Assembly (NCBI GenBank): GCA_030248065.1
Contig: JASAMV010008211.1
Span: forward strand, 1-64,000
Length of the DNA stretch: 64,000 bases
Reading direction: 5' to 3'
From: Rhynchonema sp. JSB1_4
Taxonomy: Eukaryota; Nematoda; Chromadorea; Monhysterida; Xyalidae
This document shows, one piece after another, positions 1-12,577 of this stretch (position 1 is the first letter of the stretch; each line of letters opens with the position of its first letter). Under the pieces are notes generated by a model. The model made no database searches. It saw only the letters and a program-made list of their open reading frames with translations, and was not told where the DNA came from. Position numbers and translations under genes: made by a program.

Positions 1-68
1 AGTCAAAATTCTGTGAAAAAGTACGCACAAAAAAATTCCCACATACTATGTGGAAGAAAATCGCCTAC

Positions 69-3000
69 CGTTTACGACAGCTAGCAGATGATTGGGCCGC
101 GCATTGTCGGTCGAGCCATCGATAAGTGATGTGGATCGGTGATGGGTTTGATGATCGGGCGATGAGCCACTCAGATGTCCGTTGGCGACTCCCTCGAATG
201 ACTGCTCGTTCATAGCGTTCTGCTGTCGCACGCTGCCCGCACTGCCGCCACTGTCGGAATCACTGCAATAGGTGTGAATAGACATAAACGATTTCTACAA
301 AAATTCTACATCATTTTAACGAAATTCAATAGATTTGGAAGATTTTGTAGCATGAGGACATCTTCTGAAGATATACAGATATCTTGCTTAAGATATCGGA
401 AAGGATAAATAAGGACACCAAGCGTGGAGAAAGAACTTTCTGCGGGGAATACCTAATGAGCATGAACCAAGAACAACAGGAACACGCAACTCGAAGGTCA
501 CTGACCACTCCTTCTCATGCAAGGCTGTTTCGTCAATGGAGCGTTGCTTTGCTTCAAACAGAACTAGTGGTCGTTGCGCACTTGGACTGCTGACGAACAT
601 AACAACTGTGTTCGGTTTTGGTTCACAAGTGGTGGAGCGGAAATACAACGGAAGGACTAGTAATTTATCCAAGGTTGTTGGCGGCTGGCATTTGGAAGAT
701 GCACTGAATCACCACAATCTGTCCGTACCGGCACGCGAGGAGGATGTGAAGCGTGTAGCGATAAGTTAGCCAATAGCTCGTGGCGGTTGCGATTTATTAC
801 ACGAGGCGCCCCGCGCCCGACACACTCAGGTCGGCGAGCCGCTTTCGGAATAAGACAAATGCGTTCCGTATACGAGGCGCGCGCACGAAAAAATAATGAC
901 CCCGCCTCGAAACTCTCACAGGCTCGATTTGCCAATTCCGTGTTTGCGTAGCACCAGTAAACATACACACAGAACCACTACGCAAACACACAGACAATAT
1001 ACTGAAATTACATGATATGTCTATCTGTCTCAAATGCCAGTACGGCAAACCTGAACTGCAGCAATACAGCTAAACCAGCACCCATGCACGATGGAAATTA
1101 GAATTAAACGTGGGAATATGCCGAAACCCCAAAGCTACATACTATACATGTTTTATTCGTTCCCTGTCTAGTCTGAGACGTGTGGGTTTGTCTATCTTGC
1201 CAGCTAACCACCTGTTCACATTGCTACACAGGCACAGGCAAACTAACACGGAGCTTTCATGTGCAAACTACATTAGCCAGTAAATCTTGAATCCAACTAC
1301 CCCAAAAACAGTATTCCAGTGATCATTATAGCAGCAGATTTATCAACAGCATGAGGCGAATGTAGGATACCGTTGTATTCCAGTATATCTATTCAGTGGG
1401 AATTACCGCATTTTGTGCCTAAACCCCATTCGTCTATATGACACAATCCCCATCGCAGTTTGCGATTACGGCAAGGCTTGTGTCGCCACCACATAAACAG
1501 GTGCTGGATATATGCGCAACGAGCGCGTATGTGTGTGTGTACTAATAAAACATCCTCACCTCACCAACACATAAACACGTAACATCACATATCCAGAGGG
1601 AAATGTACACAGATGGTGATGTGGTTATTGTGCGGCTTGGGCTGCCGCGCGCAAAATTTGCGGCACAGAAATTAGTGATACACGCGAAAAAAAACGGACA
1701 CTTGCCAAGGGCATCTGGGGTTGTACTTGCCGACCGAACATGAAATCCAATTAAGTCCTACCTATGTGTGTATTCTTGTTCGGATTAGTGGACTGAACAA
1801 CGACAAAGAGCTCACAGCAACATCCCTCTCGAACCCACCAGACCAATGCATATAAACAGTAAATTTTCTTACCTTACCGTATGTAACTGACTCACGTCGA
1901 AAATTACCGAACCTTTTTACGACAAGTGCGCACATACAACAACGCACCTTTTCAAATGGTACGAAGCAACACAATGGCATGCTCTACACCACCGGACAAT
2001 AGACTATGCGAAACGGCGCAGCAAACTAAAGTGGCAGTCCATCGGACATACAAAACGGTGTTATGTAAGGCTTCTCAGCTGTTTCGAACAGAATGCCTGT
2101 CTGAATCTTCAGTTTCAAATGTATAAATGTTCACAGTATTCTTACGTGTTGAGACACACACCTTGCAATGCAAAAAACAACTGTGAAACGAAGAGGCAGG
2201 TGACATTAACCAGTTCACGGTGAAACTTTAGATTGCAACATAGATATGGTAAAGCGGCAGTTTCGCAAACACTTACGCTAAATACATGAAAGCTTGCTTC
2301 TATAGCAACGCTGCCGACAGAAGGCCTGTTATTATGAAAGAAGAATACTGACACAGAAACATGAGGAACGTACCACAGACAATTTCTAGGCGAGACTTGA
2401 ATTGTGCTCGGCCAGGTAAACTGCTTTGTGGCAGTGTTACCAAAAAACTCACTAAGAACGCGAGAAAGGTTGGTAGACAACAAAAGAATCAAGTATTTGT
2501 TGGAATTCAACACTTGTTCAGCTCACGGCATTTACTTGGACGAATCGGCCCTTCCCTTGCACAGTGTGAGCAGCATTTTAGTTCTCACAGCGTAATAAAG
2601 CTTGCAGACAGTAAAAACAACAAAGTATTCCGCAGTAGACGCGCTGGCTCAAATGCCAAACGCAGGTAATAAAACAGTACCAAGCTATAGTTCACGCGGA
2701 AAGGCAACAGCTCGTCGACGACAGACAGTGCCAACAGATGTAAAGTTTGGTTTCCTTTTTTGTGGACGGACGAATACTAAGCCTGCTACGGTAAGGCCCA
2801 AAATAACCCAAGTGTACGATATGCAGTAGAAGGTACACCGGACAGTCATGTCACAAGAGTGAAATTTTGATCCCATAGAAAGGTGTTAACGCAGATAACG
2901 AAACGAATGAAATCGATCAAAGAGACGTAACACCGATATTCACAGTAGCATATTTTAGTAGAAAAAACGCCCAGCATGAGCAAAACCTATCAGTGTTCCA

Positions 3001-6000
3001 AAAACCAATCCAAGCGACCGTGTTACACACATGGAGCGAAACTAATTCACACAACGAAACATGCACCCCATGCAGCACCGATATCACATGGTGCACCTGT
3101 GCAGAGTGCACTAACGTGACAGCGGGACATATTACAGCGTGCGTGCATTATCAGCAAATACGTACCTTCCGACCACAAAATCCAAACACAAACACATGCG
3201 TAATATCCAAGCACTCGCTGCCGACTAACACTACATCATACGGGACTGGGAGTTGATAAACCACCAACCAACCTGCTGCTGGAAACGGATGTAATGTGAA
3301 TCTTCATAGGTGCACACGCGTTCGCGACCAAACAACTGACAACGAGAGATAAAAATCAGTGTGCGCGAATATTTCACAATAATGCGTCCGTCCTGTTGCT
3401 GACTGAGCGGCTGGCTCGTTGGGTTGAGAGTTTTGCAGATTATGCTCGTCAACCTAACCACCTTTTATTGTGCACCATGCACCTGTTGTAGGTTGTGGGT
3501 TGTCATCAACCGCAGACATAGGTGTATTCACAACAGCATTGCAGCCACCTATAAACTCACAACCTCCGCCCACGCAGCGTCAAAAATAATGCACATTCAT
3601 CTCACACACGTTGACTGACGAGGTGGGCAGGCAGAACAGGGCACAATCACAACAACAAAACTACGCATAATTGAGTCAATGCGCGACTTGTCGAGCGAGG
3701 TGCCAAGTAACAATTGTCACACACTGCCCTATAGAAGTTCGAACCCGATGACAAAAAAGTTCAAATGGTACGAGTGATAAAAACACTGAATTGAGCAGCG
3801 AGGAGCAATTCATAGTGCGCGCAGACAAAGACGCAGTGTCATTCCACAATTGTACCGCTGTCGAATTTTATGCACACGAACAAATAAGGCAAAAAATGCG
3901 AAAAATGCACGAAATAAAAAACACGGGGAAAATCAAAACATCAGTGCAGAAAAGTAGATAATGGCCGTCGCTGGCTGATTGAACGAACGCAGAGCAAGAT
4001 AAGTGAGAGCAAATTTGTTGCAAAATTTACTTTACTCGAAGTTTACAACCACCTGCGAGCGGAGGACGGTGGGAGGACAGGCAGACTCTTAACAACAACG
4101 ACAACAGGGTGCCTACATAACACCGAGTGTTACAAGAAGTATTTTGCGACAACAACAAACGACATTGATTGAAGACGTTAACCGAATCATAACCAACACG
4201 AGCATACGAACGAATAATGTTGAGAGTTAACGCGCACGTAAAATGGATAATGGAAACCACTAAATCAACAAACTTTAACCACCTCAAAACGAACAGTTGG
4301 TTATAACGTCACAATAATAAGTGAATTATGAACCAGCAGACCAGCAGATGTAATTTTGGATACCGCTCTAATTTTCGTGAAATTGGCTGAACTGAGGAAC
4401 TACAAGAAAACTATTTGTTAAGTATTTTGACACAATGAGCATTCTAATGCCGTAAAACTACATTATAGCAAAAATTGCCGAAGGGAAACCTACGTTTTAC
4501 ACTTTAATGTGAACTGCGTTAAGCACTAAACAATAACATAAAATGACGCCGCAGTTGTCTAAACACGCCACACTGTGTAGATAGATACACAACTTCCCTC
4601 GCCCCTGAACGAACACGTTTCTAAGTGCAAGCCAAAGTTTACGTCATCTATTGTGTGCAAACTCAAATTATGAGTTTAGCACTCGCTTCATAACGAAACA
4701 CACATCACATCCATAAATAAACACGTGGTACGCTGCCGTTAAAAGTTGGTCGAGCGACAACCAACGTTACAATCAGGAAAAATAGTTTTGTAATTAGCCA
4801 TAAATGGCAAAACGATGCAAAAGTTGATGGGGAGCTCGACAGGGTAAGAGCAACAAAGAGAGATGCAAACCGCAAGTATACACGAAACTGTTCTGTTAAG
4901 ACCTGATCATCGTAGCAAAGCGTTGTGTGCACGCTTTAACGCAGTGCTTCCTTGACATGACATGAACAGGCGCATAAAAACTAAAAATGCAAGTGCTCTA
5001 AAAAAGAAAGGCTCTTTCATACACAGTGTTTCGTATAGCTTGTGCCTTAGCATCAACAACACGAAGTATAGGTAAGTCATACCATGGCACGTTCCCTGAG
5101 TAAAGTTAATGCAGCAAAGCAAGCATCATCATGCTGGGCAACGTCACCATCAGAGAGGCTTTCTCCGGCCATTACATGTGCGCATGAACGACTCATCCAA
5201 AACAAGACGCATTAACGTGAATACGACGGGTCAAGAAGCAGAACAAGGACAAGAGCACTGTCATTATCATCATTGTTTCGGGCAGAAATGACTGACAGGC
5301 GCCAGCCAGTTGAGGACTGAGACATACTCGGATGGGCTGACATCATAATATCAAGGAACACACAGTTTGCAACTCCATGGGGAGGTGAGAGAAAGACAGA
5401 AGGAAGCATGAAGCTGCTCTCGTCGCCGTCGAAACTCGGTACTGTGTTTGTTATTCATGCACTTCGATTAAGCAAATGGTTGTAGTACGACCAAGCAAGC
5501 AATTGCAGCAGCAAAAGAGCAAGCTTGTAGTGTGCACTACACTAACCAGCAATCGACCATAACCCTGTGAAAATGGCAAAGTCAGCATTATTCACATGGC
5601 GTTGTTGTGAGTAGTTTTTATTCATGCTTTTCGCGACAAACAGCTGCCTTTTAGGACGTGTATGAATTTAACAATATGTGTGACTCACCTCGGAATCTTA
5701 ATTGTGACAGGAGATGAGGGTGCACTTTGTGACACTGCGCGCTCCATCTTCGTGGTCTTAGACATGCTTTTAAAGAACAAATGAAACCAGCGGCAAAACT
5801 CACAAAAATACTGCCAAAATACTGGAAACAGTCAGGACAAGTACGGACAACAGGTGAATGAATAAGCTTTTATTGCCATGAAACGAGAGCTAAAGCGCCT
5901 AAGCAAACATTTGAAGCACAGAGACGGCAAGCAAGCGAGCCATCATCATGTGAACATATGGGCATGCTCTGGTTTGGGTTGTTCAAGTACCTCGACCGCA

Positions 6001-8307
6001 AAAGCTGGCAGGTGAAGGACACAGGCACCACAACAGTACAGCTACATAGAGTGAGCCAGAAAATTTCCAACAACAGACACGTGACGAGTTTCCATGGCTA
6101 CAAACAGCGACGCAACATGCGACCAATACACGAGCACAAACATGGCCGGCCAATGAGGGATTGATGCGTTGTTAGGGACACACATGGGTGGGTGCCAGAT
6201 TGTACGTGTCACAAAGAGGATGGCCGGACTTCACAGCCAAACGGGTTAAGGATGATAAACTAGAAGCAGATGATTGGTTTTGAGATTCGCGCTAAGGTTA
6301 AACTGGAGAGACCATCACGTAAGATAACATGCAGTAGCATACCGTTTAATAGCTACTTCCAAACGCCGTGGATAAAACAGTGGACGCACATTCATATGCA
6401 CACTATTTCGCAATGCTTGTGGATGTTCTAACAGACTGCAGGCAAAGGCATAAGCTTTCTGACACGCGACCGTGAAATTGATAACAGCAACTAATCGCAA
6501 ATGGATGAAAACAAACTTAAACGGATGTTGGGCAAGCAAAATTAAACCCTTCAGTTCGGGTTGGTGGTAAAGCTTATCAGTTTACTGAGTCACAGCAAAG
6601 ATACGGTGAGCTGCTATGCATCATTGCACCGAAATTTTGATAAGTGGACGGGAATTAGTCATTTCAAGGAAACGCATGCCAGGCACAAGAGACGAATATC
6701 GCCAATAGTGGATAGGCAATTGGCCCAAAGAAACAGAAACTTGTCGAAATGCCAAATAGCAACACGAGCTTTGACACAAGAGAATGGCAATATATATTTT
6801 GGGATCTTTGCTTTATTTGCTCGCCTGTGACAAGGCAGGTACAAGTTAGGTGGACTTCACAAAACAAGGTCAAGCTGAGCGTCAAAGTTCACCCTCAAAC
6901 TTCACCTTCACGTTCACCTAGAACCTTCACGAGTTCTGCGGTCCAGCACTCATTAGACTAGGCTTTGGTTGCACTCTCCCCTATCAAAACGCTCAGTGTA
7001 GGCGTGAGCCTAAGCCTAACCAGAAATAAAAGCCTAAGCCAAGGCTCAGTTCAAAAGTGGACCTTAGTGAGCATTGGATCGTAATGATACGGAAGCCCTA
7101 GCTTGGTTGACCGACAGCTTTTCCATTCCCACTGCATGCCTGACGTTGAACATGCCGTGAAAGTTCACCGTCATTTCACACGTGGCTTTGAGTTTGATGA
7201 CGGCGGACTTTGATTTTGAGCTTGGCTTTGTTTTGTGAAATCCGCCCGTTGAATGAACACACGCACGCAGGCAAGCAGAAAAATCCAGAGTGACGATGAA
7301 ATTGAAGATTTTGATAACCTGAGGTTGGTTTGCATAATGCAATGTCGCCGTTCAAATTGGAATCAAACTTAACACTGTACATGCTTGTGAGGTATATTTC
7401 AAGATAAACTTCGGCCTGGTTAGGAAATGAGCATCACAAATAACAAACCTGAGAACCGGTGTTCTTAAAATAATTTTTGTTCTCCTTGGGGTTGTATTCT
7501 ACTAATGCTGAGTTATCTCTCTTAAAATATTGGAACATACATCACTAACACTCTTGCTATTTCAGAGTAAAAAAGCGGCTAGATGACCGCTTCGTACTGA
7601 AGGTGTTTTTGGAGTTGAAGGTGGGAAAGCAGTACGTATTTTTATGATACTAGACGGGACCCGTGCCTACCGCCCGGCTACACCGCGCCCGTGCCGTGCC
7701 CCCCCTAAGACCCGTTAGCATACCCAAAGCTACCCGTGAAAATTGACCCGTCCGAGGGAGGGGGCCACAAACACACATACATACACACACACATACGTCT
7801 TCCTGTTTTAGTAGTATAGATAAACTGGCAATGCAATGAACCTGGTAGGAACTACATTAATTGGTGGAACCACAGCACTAGTCCACAAGCAATTTTTGGC
7901 AGACAAGTGCCAATTTGGGAAGAGTGAACACATTTCTGTCTGCTTGACGGTAACGATTTCAATGGTATCCCGAAAGAAGCATGCCACTTTCGCTGACAGT
8001 TTGTTTCTCCATGCCAACCACCATTTCACAACTGCGAACGCAGGCAGTCACTTTTTTGAAAACGCAATAATAACCAAAAGTGATCAGGCAAAACGATTAA
8101 TCCGTCTTCTGAACGCCCAAAAGCACCCAACACCTAACCGTCCTACCTGTTGACATCCTTTTTGCCAGACACGGGCGACATGTTGGCAATTGGCGTCAAG
8201 TCGCTGCTGTTGTCGTCGTCTTCGGTGTCAGAGTCACTCGTCAAATCGATCAGATCACCGACAGGCACTTCGAGTTGGCGCGGACGACGGCTAGCACCAT
8301 CAGTCAT
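69..8307 (-). CDS. 5' part of an unidentified minus-strand gene, two candidate first exons
   Basis: I do not recognise this protein. Candidate first exon 1a (8147-8307) starts with ATG and encodes MTDGASRRPRQLEVPVGDL followed by an acidic Asp/Ser stretch. It ends in phase 2 (AG) before the donor gtagga. Candidate first exon 1b (5689-5765) encodes MSKTTKMERAVSQSAPSSPV plus six residues and ends in the same phase before gtgagt. The next exon (69-262) follows an acceptor ...ttgcag, starts with the single base needed to complete either Ser codon, and encodes a Ser/Gly/Asn-rich segment containing SDSDSGGSAGSVRQQN. It ends at donor gtaggc. The gene then continues left of the window. All visible parts look disordered. 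The phase match and splice signals are seen; that 1a and 1b are alternative promoters of one gene is inference. Other exons in the long intron cannot be excluded. Confidence 0.45.
263..5688. other. Long intron-like region without recognisable exons
   Basis: Short open frames occur on both strands, but none shows family similarity, a run of matching splice phases or a long coding stretch. The DNA is rich in CA and short A runs. It is best read as intron of the minus-strand gene that leaves the window on the left. I see no RNA gene or clear transposon here. Confidence 0.4.
6890..7810. repeat. Dispersed repeat debris: GCCTAA-type runs, C-rich block and CA-type microsatellite
   Basis: Around 7000-7050 the hexamer GCCTAA/GCCAAG recurs imperfectly. 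From about 7650 to 7760 there is a C-rich block with repeated ACCCGT/GCCCGTGCC words, followed by an (ACATAC/ACACAC) microsatellite at about 7770-7800. There are no ends or target duplications that would define an element. Confidence 0.35.
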
Positions 8308-8982
8308 TGCCCATTGGCTTGGCTTGTGTCACTCAACTTTTGGTCCCAGTTCAAGAACGGCACGGCACTCGGGAGGGAAGGCACTCCGAAGCTGGTCAGT
8401 TACTCGATTTGGCCAAGAAAACGTCAGAAATGTTATCCTTCGCTATAATGATCAAATAAAATCTGAAAAGATGCTGAGGATGTATTGCACGCTTCAGTGC
8501 TTGTGAGCCACAGCAGTTGAGACAAGCAAGGCAGCTGATGGCTGAGTCATCGCAAGATCGAGAAAAATCAGCAGCTGCAGCGCAGCTACTGGTAAAAGAC
8601 CGTACGCCGCTGGTGACGCGTCTTTTTATTACAGCTACTGGAAGCGCAGGACGGTGAACATAAAACTAAAACACGGACTTCTGACCGCTACACAGTGGAG
8701 GAGTTGAAGTGTCCATCGTTTGTTTTCATGACAGACTGCAGCTGAACGTTTCTTATTGCATTGTGCAAAAACTACACCGCACACAATTCTTTCACGATGT
8801 TTCAACTAGTTTCCCTGATCTACCAATTCAAGTCATATGGTCAAAAATGTAATCTCATCAAAAGGTTTGATATCAATATCACAGTAATGTATGTTTCAAC
8901 AACCGTCAAATAACTGATGTGAAATAATCGTCTTCAATTAATTTCTTCGGTCACACAAGTGTTCCATTCCAAATCACACAAG
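8308..8982. other. Intergenic: 5' flank of exon 1a and 3' flank of the MATH-BTB gene
   Basis: No credible coding exon is visible. The region separates the first exon of the left-hand gene (minus, starting at 8307) from the stop codon of the MATH-BTB gene (minus, ending at 8983). A minus-strand AATAAA-like signal appears near 8625. Confidence 0.4.
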
Positions 8983-10140
8983 CTAGAATATTTTGTCGAA
9001 GAGCGCACTTTTGGTTGCTTCAGACATTTTCTCATATTCAGTCGACTTTTTGATATTGCGAATCTCCTCGGCGTCGGTCAGAGAAGCAAAACATTCCTCT
9101 TGCAATTCAGCCAACGAATACCTGAGAACGTGAGCACATTCCCTGGCGATAACTTGCATTACAGTATTTTACAACTGTACTCTCTGTACCGATCGCCCCA
9201 CAGCAGCAGCTTGGCATCGGCGAAACACATCGTGGCATCCTGGATTTGATCTATCAGAAACGATTCACATTGCCTCATCACGTGATCAATCTGATAGCGG
9301 TCACCGAGCTCCAACAGATATTCGACGTTGCGAGCTGACAACGATTTTTTAAAACACTGAATTCTACTTATGTTTTATTCATAAAATTATTTCATGCTCC
9401 TCAAAGTAAAGTAAATTCTAAGCTGGCACCATCGATCGATTTGTGCGACGGATAGATGACGGCGAGCAGCTCGACGAATTCCTCGAACTCGACATCTTTG
9501 AGTTGCACTTCGTCTGCGCCACGCTCCACAAATTCACCGTTGAACATCGCGTTGAACGCTGGCGAATAAAGCGACAGAACCTGCGCGTGAAAATCGCGGG
9601 AACAGTTTTTATGTCTCCTTTTAAGCAACGCTTTGATGAATGCGCAGAATCGCTCGGAATGCTTACAAAAAGTAGCGTCCTAGTTAATCGAAAACCGAGC
9701 GGAAACAGACTGTCATATGTCCAAGCTGATATCCTGACCACAAAAGTAGCTGAATCTCGTCAACGTACAAAGGGGATAGTAAAAATCCTGTAAAATGTGC
9801 TTTCGCGTCAAACCAACCAGTTTGTTGACGTGCAGTCGTTGATCGCCGATCACCAGCACGCAATCCGAACCCAGAGTTGGTCGGGTGAAGTCGAACACTT
9901 TGGACAGTCTGAAGCGTCAAAGGGGTCGATAGTTCATCCAAAGAAGTCAGGTATCGCCGCATCACTACTGCCTGTGCTCACGCAGAGCTACTGTATAACT
10001 TCAAACAATCCATGCTTGAAAATCTTATGACGTAACCTGATGCCGGTGAGTTTCAGCACGCGAATGTGCGCTTCAATCGTCACCCACGTTTCGCTCGACA
10101 CGTAGAAATCCGCCGGCAGCGCCTTCAATGCCTGAACATT
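8983..10140 (-). CDS. MATH-BTB domain protein, C-terminal five exons
   Basis: Five exons join in phase: 10037-10140, 9818-9908, 9430-9580, 9190-9334 and 8983-9142 (TAG at 8983-8985), giving 216 residues. The first exon ends like a MATH domain (...VTIEAHIRVLK). The BTB/POZ fold follows: FDFTRPTLGSDCVLVIGD, HVNK, then VLSLYSPAFNAMFNGEF, and LLAVIYPS with NVEYLLELGDRYQI. The tail ends EYEKMSEATKSALFDKIF. This order and the YSP/IYP spacing match nematode BATH-type proteins, which act as Cullin-3 substrate adaptors. The 5' part, holding most of the MATH domain and the start codon, was not found. The DNA to the right is MITE and satellite, so the gene is either continued across a very long repeat-filled intron or is truncated. 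The domain call is strong; functionality is uncertain. Confidence 0.8.
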
Positions 10141-10445
10141 CTGGGCAAAAATAACAACTTAGAAAATTAGCAAACTTAACAGTTTTGGAACTTACGGTAA
10201 AAAATTACAACGCCACAATGTCGTACAATTGCCAGACATTGGCTCAGTTTACTATAGTCAACAACGCAAGCCGTCGAACTTCGGGCAAACGCAGATTTAG
10301 GTATAGTGTTTCCTGTTTTTCTTGGTCCAAGGAAACACGCGGGCCCGTCTTATAACTGAACTTCTAGTTGAGGTCGAGATTACAATTTCGATTCAATCAC
10401 GCAGCTGGAAAAAAACCTACTGTCAAAGTTTGCCTGTGGAATCTA

Positions 10446-10627
10446 AGGGCGGACTTAGGTTGAATCCGAAAACCGGAATCCGGAAATATTTCCGGAAAAC
10501 GCATTATTTTTGCATATGTAAATTTCTGCGTTTTCCGGAAATATTTCCGGAGTCCGGAAATGTTTTGTATTTTTGTATGCAAATTGTTTCCGGTTTCCGG
10601 ATTCCGGATTTAACCTTAGTTCGCCCT
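10446..10627. mobile_element. 182-bp MITE with TIRs and TA duplication
   Basis: The ends are inverted copies (AGGGCGGACTTAGGTT at left; reverse complement AGGGCGAACTAAGGTT at right). The interior is dominated by CCGGAAATATTTCCGG palindromes. TA dinucleotides flank both ends (10444-10445 and 10628-10629), as in Tc1/mariner-type MITEs. It is noncoding. Confidence 0.65.
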
Positions 10628-10737
10628 TACAACAACAATGTTTCACATGCTCGCGGTGAGCTTTGTGCGTGTGCGCTGCCAGCATGTCAATGAAACATTT
10701 CACCATGTGTGGCCGGAGAGCCTGTCTGCGGGTTTGA

Positions 10738-12190
10738 AAGTGATGAAAACTTCAGATTGGTCCACCCTGTAAAAACGGGTTTTTGGGTCACCCAAAAAGT
10801 GGTAAAATTTGTGTTCGAGTTCAGGTTTGCGAGGTTGGCGCGGTTTAATGTGGTTTGGGTTGAGTGATGTTTTTACCGTTTTTCAGAGTCCGTCTGGAGG
10901 TCAAAGAACTAATAACTAACTACAGGCGTCTCGCCGACTTTGGTAATAGGTGTGTGACTCGGTAGTTAATCGGATGTTAATCGTGCGACTAGGTTATAGT
11001 GTAGTTTAGTTGTGCGACCAGTATCAAGTTGCGGTCTTAATTTTCTGATGCTCGTCGCACAACTAGGCAGTGCGGGTATTATGGTAATCGCTCGCTGTGT
11101 GACTCGGTAGTGCGTGTGATATTAGTCGTGCGACTAGGCTGTAGTGTGGTTTAGTTGTGCGACCAGTATCAAGTTATCAAGTTGCGGTCTTAATTGTACG
11201 ACTATATTCTGATGCTCGTCGCACAACTAGGCAGTGCGGGTATTGGCTGTGTGACTCGGTAGTGCGTGTGATGTTAATCGTGCGACTATCGTGCGGTTAT
11301 AGTGTAGTTTAGTTGTTCGACCAGCATCAAGTTGCGGTGTTCATTGTACGGCTATTTTCCGATGCTCGTCGCACAACTAGGCAGTGCGGGTTTTGGCTGT
11401 GTGACGCGGTAGTGCGTGTGATGTTAGTCGTGCGACTAGGTTATAGTGTAGTTTAGTTGTGCGACCAGTATCAAGTTGCGGTCTTAATTGTACGACTAGT
11501 TCTTCTGATGCTTGTCGCACAACTAGGCAGTGCGGGTATTGGCTGTGTGACTCGGTAGTGCGTGTGATATTAATCGTGCGACTATCGTGCGGTTATAGTG
11601 CAGTTTAGTTGTTCGACCAGCATCAAGTTGCGGTGTTCATTGTACGACTATTTTCCGATGCTCGTCGCACAACTAGGCAGTGCGGGTTTTGGCTGTGTGA
11701 CGCGGTAGTGCGTGTGATGTTAGTCGTGCGACTAGGTTATAGTGTAGTTTAGTTGTGCGACCAGTATCAAGTTGCGGTCTTAATTGTACGACTATTTTCT
11801 GATGCTTGTCGCACAACTAGGCAGTGCGGGTATTGGCTGTGTGACGCGGTAGTGCGTGTGATGTTAATCGTGCGACAAGTTTTTACTGTTTTTCAGAGTC
11901 CGTCTGGAGGTCAAAGAAGTGTGAAAAGTTCAGATCGGTCCACCCTGTAAAAACCGGTTTTTTGGGTCACCCAAAAAGTGGTAAAATTTCTGTTCGAGTT
12001 CAGGTTTGCGAGGTTGGCGCGGTTTAATGTGGATTGTGTTGAGCGATGTTTCGATTGTTTTTCAGTGTCCGTCTGGAGGTCAAAGAAGTGTGAAAATTTC
12101 AGATCGGTCCACCTTGTAAAAACCGTTTTTTGGGTCACCCAAATAGTGGTAAAATTTGTGTTCGAGTTTCGTTTCACATGTGTTAATTTG
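10738..12190. repeat. Satellite block: 146-164 bp units flanked by 168-bp-family units
   Basis: Between about 10918 and 11878 six copies of a unit recur at 144-164 bp spacing (landmark GTCGCACAACTAGGCAGTGC near 11054, 11218, 11368, 11514, 11664 and 11808). The units are rich in the inverted words GTTGTGCGAC/GTCGCACAAC. On both sides (about 10740-10905, 11880-12050 and 12060-12180) lie copies of a second unit carrying TGGGTCACCCAAAAAGTGG. These are the reverse complement of the 168-bp satellite at 53.8-56.3 kb. Confidence 0.75.
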
Positions 12191-12577
12191 AATTCCCGAG
12201 CGTAGGTCGGACTTAAAAGCATGTGTGGTCGTTGTAAACGATTTCGTGAAAGGTACGTGAATTGATATAAGCGATTTCGTGCATATAAGCGCATGATTTC
12301 AACTGCCGCGCACCCATTTCTTTGCGCGACACTAATCTCTTAGCTGATTGGTTGTGATAAGCTTTGTTAATCCCCCGTGGGAAAGTTGCGCGTGGGAAAG
12401 TTGCGCGTGTGAAAGTTTATAATTATGTGTGCTTTTTCTCACGCTTGATCATGCTGTGCATTCTTGTTTGTTTTATTTGGTGCGGGTTTCGTAAAGTTAT
12501 GGCTTTCTGATTGAAGCCGAGTCTTTTTATGAAATTAAATAGGCAAATCATGGATAATTTCTATTTTGCCAAGTGCT
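12190..12577. other. Spacer of the left repeat module
   Basis: This stretch links the two satellite types. It contains a short direct repeat of GTGGGAAAGTTGCGC near 12380-12410 and no coding sequence that I can support. Confidence 0.4.

Noticed and set aside
388..968. Minus-strand frames of 94 and 103 codons
   Set aside because: No similarity, no splice context, and overlapping frames on both strands.
3166..3197. Ten-codon ATG exon ending AG before gtacgt on the minus strand
   Set aside because: It has the right phase for a third first exon of the left-hand gene, but it is too short and low in information to support.
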